Of a stretch of DNA of 64,000 bases, positions 59,818 through 64,000 are shown in pieces. The stretch covers positions 62,001-126,000 of IMG/VR virus record IMGVR_UViG_3300044825_001871. The stretch is one strand, 5' to 3'. Each line of letters opens with the position of its first letter. Within the stretch, counting starts at the first letter, position 1. This DNA is from a virus. A model generated the notes under the pieces. It saw nothing but the letters and a program-made list of their open reading frames with translations, was not told the origin of the DNA and ran no database searches. The position numbers were made by a program, and so were the translations under genes.

Positions 59818-59823
59818 TAAATA
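59816..59823 (+). promoter_or_regulatory. Late promoter box AATAAATA before a terminator
   Basis: A late start at ~59829 falls within the 5' arm of the hairpin that follows, so late RNA would escape that terminator. Confidence 0.5.
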
Positions 59824-59824
59824 T

Positions 59825-59853
59825 AGAGGAGTGGTTGCTACTCCTCTTTTTTT
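59825..59853 (+). terminator. Intrinsic terminator
   Basis: 8-bp stem AGAGGAGT/ACTCCTCT, 7-nt loop, T run ending immediately before ATG 59854. Confidence 0.9.
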
Positions 59854-60285
59854 ATGTTCAATTTTAACTTCGGTAAGAAGAGACCAGATAAGAAGCAGAT
59901 AATCCTTATAAGCGTCATACTCAGTGGTATCGTAGCAACCCTCTCACAATGCTCAGGAGTGCCCTCAGAGCGCCTCTGGGACCTCTTAGATGAGGTTCAG
60001 AGGACTCTGTTTCCTCAGACCATAATCAACGATGTTATAAGGCAAGATCCGAACCTTATAAAGCGAAGAGTAGAACGTGATGTTGATGAAGCAATCAGAG
60101 AATATGAACTCTTGACAGGAGACGATGGAACCTCTAGAATACCTTTGTCGAGGTTGATAGAGAAGTCTCTAGATACTTCTAAGTGTTATACTGAAGAGTG
60201 TAAGAAACTTGGAGGAGAAATGAGACTTTGTTCACCTTGGGTAGATGGATGCTTAGACAGTTCTACAACTGACCTAAGTAAGTAG
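59854..60285 (+). CDS. Membrane-anchored protein, possible lipoprotein or spanin-like
   Basis: 143 residues. Residues 1-14 are basic, 15-34 hydrophobic (IILISVILSGIVATLSQCSG), with a Cys at ~33 that loosely fits a lipobox. The rest is soluble, with four Cys in the last third (SKCYTEECKKLGGEMRLCSPWVDGC). Two genes after the lysozyme, a spanin or wall-associated lysis role is possible but unproven. It has no ribosome binding site beyond the terminator T run. Confidence 0.65.
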   Translation: MFNFNFGKKRPDKKQIILISVILSGIVATLSQCSGVPSERLWDLLDEVQRTLFPQTIINDVIRQDPNLIKRRVERDVDEAIREYELLTGDDGTSRIPLSRLIEKSLDTSKCYTEECKKLGGEMRLCSPWVDGCLDSSTTDLSK

Positions 60286-60333
60286 ACAAAGATTCTGAAT
60301 CAGTGTATTATTAAAAGGTGGTTGAGAGATCAC

Positions 60334-60362
60334 TTGACAATCAAATCTAAGTCTGGTATGAT
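60334..60362 (+). promoter_or_regulatory. tRNA operon promoter 1 (sigma-70) with inverted repeat
   Basis: TTGACA, 17 bp, TATGAT. GACAATCA (60336-60343) and TGATTGTC (60359-60366) form an exact inverted repeat spanning the -35 and -10. Confidence 0.85.
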
Positions 60363-60367
60363 TGTCT

Positions 60368-60448
60368 CATAGGCAACAGGGGTCCAAACTCTGTGTAAGT
60401 CCTGCCCCTCCCATGCCTCTCAACGATGCACAAACCTGGAGGTCTCTT
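60368..60448 (+). ncRNA. Structured leader before tRNA-Arg
   Basis: No ORF. Nested GGCA/TGCC and AGGGG/CCCCT complementarity between 60373 and 60418 suggests a folded RNA of ~45 nt ahead of the tRNA. Function unknown; could be a 5' processing signal or degenerate tRNA. Confidence 0.35.
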
Positions 60449-60522
60449 GGGTTAGTAGCTCAGATGGATAGAGCCACTCACTTCTAATGAGTTGGTCGGG
60501 GGTTCGAGTCCCTCCTAACCCG
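60449..60522 (+). tRNA. tRNA-Arg (UCU)
   Basis: 74 nt with complete cloverleaf: acceptor GGGTTAG/CTAACCC, anticodon stem ACTCA/TGAGT with anticodon TCT at 60483-60485, T arm GGGGG-TTCGAGT-CCCTC. No CCA encoded. Reads AGA, a codon frequent in these genes. Confidence 0.95.
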
Positions 60523-60702
60523 TTGAAGATTAATCTTCATATATAAAAGTGATAGAGGGTAAGTCACTGTTATATCCTTATGAGGTATATCACACTTACT
60601 CCATCAAAATGTAGGAAGTGCAATCCCTCTCGCTGGTTACGACTAGATGAAGGAAAAGGTGATTCTGTCCGCACATAGAGATCCCTCCTACCACCACAAA
60701 TA
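60523..60702 (+). ncRNA. Non-coding structured stretch between tRNA-Arg and HNH gene
   Basis: 180 nt without an ORF. GAAGAT/ATCTTC sits at the start (60525-60538). GTAGGA near 60611 pairs with TCCTAC near 60686, enclosing GTGC/GCAC, in tRNA-like dimensions but without a cloverleaf. Possibly tRNA spacer RNA or decayed tRNAs. Confidence 0.35.
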
Positions 60703-60743
60703 TTGGTAGATATGCTTATAAATAATACTAGCAAGTTTACCAA
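60703..60743 (+). promoter_or_regulatory. Hairpin with late box, upstream of HNH gene
   Basis: TTGGTA (60703-60708) and TACCAA (60738-60743) with inner CTT/AAG flank a loop carrying TATAAATA; ATG 60745 follows at once. The layout mirrors the GIY-YIG gate, with a weaker stem. Confidence 0.5.
60717..60724 (+). promoter_or_regulatory. Late promoter box TATAAATA for HNH gene
   Basis: Exact consensus; predicted start ~60730 lies between an upstream ATG (60712) and ATG 60745. Confidence 0.65.
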
Positions 60744-60744
60744 A

Positions 60745-61209
60745 ATGAGAACAGACTTAGATCAAAAGAAAGATTACATTATTGATTCTTTACTTTCTGG
60801 AGTATCTCCAACAGAGTTATGCTTAGAATTAAATTGTAAAATTGATACCTTAAGGTCTAGGTATAAAAAATGGATACCTGACTATAAACCTGATTACACC
60901 AAACAAATCAGGCAATATGGTGGTAAGAATAAATGGAAATCTCTTTCTGAATATACAAAGTTTAAAGGTAAATCTTGCAAAAGAGATATACTACATAGAC
61001 TATTAGTAGAAGAAAGAGGAAACAATTGTTCAGAATGTGGTATCTCTTCTATTTGGAATGGAAAAAAATTAAGATTGCAAGTTGACCATATTAATGGTTC
61101 TCCTTATGATAATAATCCAAATAATCTAAGATTATTATGCCCAAATTGTCATTCGCAAACTGAAACTTTTTCAAATAGAAACTCTTTAGCTTCAGTGGTG
61201 GAACGGTAG
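60745..61209 (+). CDS. HNH homing endonuclease in tRNA cluster
   Basis: 154 residues from ATG 60745, chosen because a late RNA would start after ATG 60712. Residues ~12-45 look like a helix-turn-helix (LLSGVSPTELCLELNCKIDTL). The HNH site is C-S-E-C (~97), QVDHINGSPYDNNPNN (His ~113, Asn) and LLCPNCHSQT (C-x2-C-H). The last 21 nt, including the TAG stop, are inside the tRNA-Leu gene. Typical mobile nuclease; likely intruder between two tRNA genes. Confidence 0.88.
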   Translation: MRTDLDQKKDYIIDSLLSGVSPTELCLELNCKIDTLRSRYKKWIPDYKPDYTKQIRQYGGKNKWKSLSEYTKFKGKSCKRDILHRLLVEERGNNCSECGISSIWNGKKLRLQVDHINGSPYDNNPNNLRLLCPNCHSQTETFSNRNSLASVVER

Positions 61210-61271
61210 ACACAGCGGACTTAGAATCCGCCGCCTTAAAAAGCGTGGAAGTTCAAATCTTCTCTGGAGCA
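61189..61271 (+). tRNA. tRNA-Leu (UAG)
   Basis: 83 nt, class II with a long variable arm (CGCCTTAAAAAGCG). Acceptor GCTTCAG/CTGGAGC, anticodon stem GCGGA/TCCGC, anticodon TAG at 61222-61224, T arm GGAAG/CTTCT. Its first 21 nt are the end of the HNH ORF. Confidence 0.93.
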
Positions 61272-61272
61272 C

Positions 61273-61301
61273 TTGACAATCAAACTTAAATAGTTTATGA
61301 T
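61273..61301 (+). promoter_or_regulatory. tRNA operon promoter 2 (sigma-70) with inverted repeat
   Basis: TTGACA, 17 bp, TATGAT, with the same GACAATCA/TGATTGTC inverted repeat as promoter 1 (61275-61282 and 61298-61305). The predicted start coincides with the tRNA-Gly 5' end. Confidence 0.88.
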
Positions 61302-61309
61302 TGTCTTAT

Positions 61310-61380
61310 GCGGGTATAGTTTAGGGGTAAAATGCCATCCTTCCAAGTTGGAGTCACCGGTTCGATTCCGATTACCCGCT
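61310..61380 (+). tRNA. tRNA-Gly (UCC)
   Basis: 71 nt. Acceptor GCGGGTA/TACCCGC, anticodon loop CTTCCAA with TCC at 61342-61344, T loop TTCGATT. One T-T mismatch in the anticodon stem. Reads GGA, frequent here. Confidence 0.93.
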
Positions 61381-61382
61381 CT

Positions 61383-61398
61383 GAACCTTACAAGGTTC
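61383..61398 (+). repeat. Inverted repeat between tRNA-Gly and tRNA-Asn
   Basis: GAACCTT/AAGGTTC with a 2-nt gap; may mark a processing hairpin. Confidence 0.4.
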
Positions 61399-61402
61399 TT
61401 AT

Positions 61403-61474
61403 TCCACAATAGCTCAGCGGTAGAGTCGGTGACTGTTAATCACTTGGTCCCTGGTTCGAATCCAGGTTGTGGAG
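61403..61474 (+). tRNA. tRNA-Asn (GUU)
   Basis: 72 nt. Acceptor TCCACAA/TTGTGGA, anticodon stem GGTGA/TCACT, anticodon GTT at 61435-61437, T arm CCTGG-TTCGAAT-CCAGG. Confidence 0.95.
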
Positions 61475-61475
61475 T

Positions 61476-61622
61476 TGATAGGATTGGAAATATCCGATTC
61501 TATCATAAGAGTCGGGATCATCATATCCGACTCATTAAATCCTAAGTTTTCTTAGGTCGGGGACTTGATCACCCCCGCTCGTTGCAGAAAGTGTCTTCTG
61601 CGGGTGGTGGGCACTCATCACC
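61476..61622 (+). ncRNA. Array of six consecutive RNA hairpins
   Basis: No ORF. Stem-loops in a row: 61476-61505 (13 bp with two G-U pairs, AATA loop), 61509-61533 (GAGTCGG/CCGACTC), 61541-61556 (CCTAAG/CTTAGG, TTTT loop), 61558-61577 (CGGGG/CCCCG), 61584-61601 (GCAGAA/TTCTGC), 61603-61622 (GGTGGTG/CATCACC). None is a cloverleaf and none has a T run. Transcribed with the tRNAs from promoter 2. Unknown ncRNA or tRNA-processing array. Confidence 0.65.
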
Positions 61623-61626
61623 TTTC

Positions 61627-61698
61627 GGGCGATTAACTCAGCGGTAGAGTAATTCCCTTACAAGGAATGAGTCACTGGTTCGATTCCAGTATCGCCCA
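61627..61698 (+). tRNA. tRNA-Val (UAC)
   Basis: 72 nt. Acceptor GGGCGAT/ATCGCCC, anticodon stem ATTCC/GGAAT, anticodon TAC at 61659-61661, T arm ACTGG-TTCGATT-CCAGT. Confidence 0.95.
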
Positions 61699-61701
61699 CT
61701 T

Positions 61702-61709
61702 GATAAATA
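61702..61709 (+). promoter_or_regulatory. Late promoter box GATAAATA for dps-like gene
   Basis: 3 nt after tRNA-Val and 17 nt before the ATG. Confidence 0.6.
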
Positions 61710-61726
61710 CTTAGAAAAAGAGTATA

Positions 61727-62248
61727 ATGGAAAAACTGTTTAAACTCTTAAGTGATGCTCAGGCATCACTTTTTGTTCTATTTCATAAAACTTGGGTCTA
61801 TCATTGGAATGTTGTTGGAAAGGACTTTCAACAACTTCATACTCTTTTTGGAGAGCAGTATAATACTATCTTTAAAGAAATTGATAGATTATCAGAGCAT
61901 ATGAGATATTTGAACGTAAAACCTTTGAGTAGTTTAAATCGTGTTCTTGAAGTATCCAAAATCAAGGAAGCATCAAGTTCTGCGAATGCTGAAGGAATGA
62001 TTTCTGACCTTCTTCAATCAAATATTGATTTTTGTGATATGATGGGTAAAATATCTGAAGAAGCAGAAGAACAAAAGTCATATGCTACAGCAAATCTAGT
62101 TCAGGATTTAATGGAGTCTCACGGCAAGTTTGTTTGGATGCTCCGTTCATTTTCAGATACAAGTTCAAAAAGAGTTCAAGAAGAAGTAGAAGAAGAAATC
62201 ATCGAAGAAGTTATTGAAGAAATAGAAGAAGAAACAACTGAAGAATAA
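61727..62248 (+). CDS. Dps/ferritin-like protein with acidic tail
   Basis: 173 residues. The Dps signature is clear: HKTWVYHWNVVGKDF (W-x2-H-W-x2-G-x2-F), QLHTLFGEQY, and FKEIDRLSEHMR with the ferroxidase Glu/Asp. Dps proteins bind DNA and oxidise iron in dodecamers. The last ~30 residues are a Glu-rich tail, unusual for Dps, which more often has a basic tail. Late promoter: it may protect DNA or take up iron at the end of infection. Confidence 0.85.
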   Translation: MEKLFKLLSDAQASLFVLFHKTWVYHWNVVGKDFQQLHTLFGEQYNTIFKEIDRLSEHMRYLNVKPLSSLNRVLEVSKIKEASSSANAEGMISDLLQSNIDFCDMMGKISEEAEEQKSYATANLVQDLMESHGKFVWMLRSFSDTSSKRVQEEVEEEIIEEVIEEIEEETTEE

Positions 62249-62256
62249 TTGAAATT

Positions 62257-62514
62257 ATGGAAAACTTAAAAATAAGATGCCGTACTTGCGGTAGAGAGTT
62301 GGAAGGACATCCAACAAGAACTATAACTTGTGGTTGCTCAAATATGGCAACAATTCGTGGAGATAAGATTTCAGCACTTGACTTATCTCAGATTGTTATG
62401 TTAAACTGTTTAAAACAAAATCAAAGTAAAGGTGTGTTGTCATCGCAAGACATTGCTTGGCAAGAGGCACGTCGTCAACGTAAAGTGAGACGACTTGATT
62501 TTGAAGTCCGCTGA
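62257..62514 (+). CDS. Small zinc-ribbon-like protein
   Basis: 85 residues. CRTCGRELEGHP and ITCGCSN give C-x2-C and C-x-C pairs typical of a zinc ribbon; the C-terminal half is helical and basic (EARRQRKVRR). Lies 8 nt after the Dps gene. I recall similar small cyanophage proteins; function unknown. Confidence 0.65.
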   Translation: MENLKIRCRTCGRELEGHPTRTITCGCSNMATIRGDKISALDLSQIVMLNCLKQNQSKGVLSSQDIAWQEARRQRKVRRLDFEVR

Positions 62515-62524
62515 GGACTTTATT

Positions 62525-62608
62525 GGAAAGGTGTCCGAGTGGTTTAAGGAAACGGTCTTGAAAACCGTCGTGTTAATAGCACCGTGGGTTCGAATCCCAC
62601 TCTTTCCG
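62525..62608 (+). tRNA. tRNA-Ser (UGA)
   Basis: 84 nt, class II with long variable arm (CGTGTTAATAGCACC). Acceptor GGAAAGG/TCTTTCC with a terminal G-U, anticodon stem ACGGT/ACCGT, anticodon TGA at 62559-62561, T arm GTGGG-TTCGAAT-CCCAC. Confidence 0.95.
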
Positions 62609-62636
62609 CTTAAAAATATTTTTTATATAATACAAA

Positions 62637-63935
62637 ATGGAATTGACGGAACAAGTTAAAAATTTTTTAAATTCTATTTCCGAGGATGAATCTTTATATC
62701 CTTACATAACTAGTAATAAAAAATTTATTCCTGGTGAGTCAAATGTTTATTATTCTGGACCTTATTGGGACAATCGTGAAATTGAAACTATTTTTCATTC
62801 ATTTTTGAAGGGTAAGTGGTTGGCTTCAGGTGAAGAGGTAAATAAATTTGAAAATAAATTTTCTAAAAAATTTAATAAAAAATATTCTTTAATGGTTAAT
62901 TCTGGAAGTTCAGCAAATCTAATAATGATTGCTGCACTCAAAAAAAGATTCGGGTGGAAAGATGGTGATGAAATTATAGTATCATGTGTTGGATTTCCAA
63001 CTACAATTGCTCCAATCGTTCAAAATAAATTAACCCCTGTTTTTGTTGATATCAATTTTTCTGATCTTAATTGGGATTTAAAACAAATTGAAGATAAAAT
63101 AACTTCAAAAACTAAATCCATTTTTTCTTCTCCCGTTTTAGGTAATCCTTATAACTTTGATCAGATTATTGATATCTGCGAAAAAAATAAAATTTATATG
63201 GTTGCCGATAATTGCGACTCTCTTGGTAGTAAATGGAATGATAAGTATTTAACTGATTATGCGATTGCAGCATCTTGTTCTTTTTATGCAGCACATCATA
63301 TTTGCACAGGTGAAGGTGGAATGATATCTAGTGATGACGAAGAATTGATTAATATTTCTCGTAGTCTTGCTTGGTGGGGTAGAGATTGTCATTGTATGGG
63401 TTCTCAAAATCTTCTTTCATGTGGTGTATGTGGTAAGAGATTTGATAATTGGATTCAAAACTATGATGGAATAATAGATCACAAATATGTCTATAGCCAG
63501 ATGGGTTACAACCTAAAACCTATGGACTTTCAGGGGGCAGTTGGATCTGTTCAAATTGAAAAGTTTGAAGAGATTCACTATCTTCGTAGATTGAACAAGG
63601 TAAAAATTCAAGAATACTTTGAAAAGATCCCTGGAGTTCATAGTATTAATGAACTACCACAAGCAGAAACTAGTTGGTTTGGTGTCCCTGTTATTTGTGA
63701 TTCAAAAGATATTAAAAATAGATTAATAAATTACTTAGAATCTAATAAAATCCAAACAAGAAATTATTTTGCTGGAAATATATTGATGCACCCTGGGTAT
63801 AATCATTTAGATGATTATACAAAATATTCAAATGCATCTAAAGTATTAGAAAAAGTATTTTTTGTTGGGTGCTCTCCAACTATTACTGAACCTATGATAG
63901 AATATATTGGAGAAATTGTATCTAAATTCAAATAA
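62637..63935 (+). CDS. DegT-fold sugar 3-dehydrase, RfbH/E1-like
   Basis: 432 residues. DegT/DnrJ/EryC1 fold. At the PLP-lysine position of aminotransferases (SFxxxKxITTGEGG) it has His220 (SFYAAHHICTGEGG), the hallmark of CDP-4-keto-6-deoxyglucose-3-dehydrase (E1). Cys251, Cys253, Cys262 and Cys265 (RDCHC ... CGVC) are placed to hold the E1 [2Fe-2S] cluster. So it should remove a 3-hydroxyl in making 3,6-dideoxyhexoses. A sugar-pathway gene follows. AT-rich codon use suggests recent transfer. Purpose may be altering host surface or virion glycans. Confidence 0.85.
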   Translation: MELTEQVKNFLNSISEDESLYPYITSNKKFIPGESNVYYSGPYWDNREIETIFHSFLKGKWLASGEEVNKFENKFSKKFNKKYSLMVNSGSSANLIMIAALKKRFGWKDGDEIIVSCVGFPTTIAPIVQNKLTPVFVDINFSDLNWDLKQIEDKITSKTKSIFSSPVLGNPYNFDQIIDICEKNKIYMVADNCDSLGSKWNDKYLTDYAIAASCSFYAAHHICTGEGGMISSDDEELINISRSLAWWGRDCHCMGSQNLLSCGVCGKRFDNWIQNYDGIIDHKYVYSQMGYNLKPMDFQGAVGSVQIEKFEEIHYLRRLNKVKIQEYFEKIPGVHSINELPQAETSWFGVPVICDSKDIKNRLINYLESNKIQTRNYFAGNILMHPGYNHLDDYTKYSNASKVLEKVFFVGCSPTITEPMIEYIGEIVSKFK

Positions 63936-63941
63936 GTAAAT

Positions 63942-64000
63942 ATGATTTATGTTACTGGATCAAATGGATTAATAGGAAAACGATTTTTAGAACTATATAA
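63942..64000 (+). CDS. NAD-dependent sugar epimerase/dehydratase, 5' end only
   Basis: Partial gene running off the window. The start MIYVTGSNGLIGKRFLELY has the Rossmann T-G-x-x-G-x-x-G motif of extended short-chain dehydrogenases. It lies 6 nt after the RfbH-like gene, so a nucleotide-sugar operon continues downstream. Confidence 0.75.
   Translation, partial: MIYVTGSNGLIGKRFLELY

Noticed and set aside
61558-61601. Possible extra tRNA in the hairpin array
   Set aside because: No 7-bp acceptor, no TTC loop and loop sizes do not fit a cloverleaf.
62626-62631. TATAAT before the RfbH-like gene as a sigma-70 promoter
   Set aside because: Only 5 nt before the ATG and without a -35; likely chance in AT-rich DNA, or the gene is read from the tRNA operon.

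Overview
The window reads as most of the structural and replication core of a T4-like contractile-tailed phage (myovirus), almost certainly one infecting marine picocyanobacteria. All convincing genes lie on the plus strand, packed with 1-4 nt stop/start overlaps, in moderately AT-rich DNA. The gene order 13-14-15-16-17-18-19-20-67-68-21-22-23-3-uvsY-uvsW-55-47-46 ... 45-44-62-regA-hsp20-43-uvsX-41-mazG ... 61-nrdA-nrdB is, from memory, that of T4-like cyanophages. CobS- and MazG-like proteins, Hsp20, a DUF3110 protein (a cyanobacterial family) and Dps support a cyanobacterial host. No photosynthesis gene lies in this window, so the host is inferred.

Layout. Bases 1-9935: tail/baseplate-type structural proteins, neck proteins gp13/gp14/gp15, small terminase gp16 and a large protein with DUF5661/DUF5872-like regions. 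9973-22997: large terminase, sheath, tube, portal, prohead core proteins, protease, scaffold, major capsid and gp3-like protein. 22994-28927: recombination genes (uvsY, uvsW, 47, 46) and late sigma factor gp55. 29008-33473: a CobT-like VWA protein and a CobS-like AAA+ ATPase. 33563-45274: replisome (45, 44, 62, regA, 43, uvsX, 41) with inserted GIY-YIG nuclease and Dam methylase. 45291-53344: an accessory block of poorly known proteins (metallopeptidase-like, PD-(D/E)XK-like, nucleotidyltransferase, HAD/EF-hand) plus virion and membrane proteins. 53380-60285: primase, ribonucleotide reductase, small genes, lysozyme and lysis-region-like genes. 60334-62608: a tRNA cluster (Arg, Leu, Gly, Asn, Val, Ser) holding an HNH nuclease, unusual hairpin-rich RNA and Dps. 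62637-end: a nucleotide-sugar gene pair.

Regulation can be read directly. About two dozen TATAAATA-type boxes, the T4 late promoter motif used by gp55 holoenzyme, sit upstream of structural and accessory genes. A small set of near-consensus sigma-70 promoters (TTGACA, 16-17 bp, TATAAT-like) precedes gp55, gp45, gp61 and the tRNAs. Strong intrinsic terminators often run straight into a late promoter. Three nuclease-type genes (GIY-YIG, PD-(D/E)XK-like, HNH) have a late box in the loop of a hairpin whose 3-prime arm covers the translation start. This is the arrangement known from T4 I-TevI and predicts translation only from late transcripts.

Most promising for new biology: the hairpin-gated nuclease genes; six back-to-back hairpins between tRNA-Asn and tRNA-Val; a VWA protein carrying an HEXXH motif beside a CobS ATPase; a paralog pair with copied promoter, one copy having an in-frame amber codon before its conserved tail; and proteins starting with a T4-like capsid-targeting sequence, including a nucleotidyltransferase.
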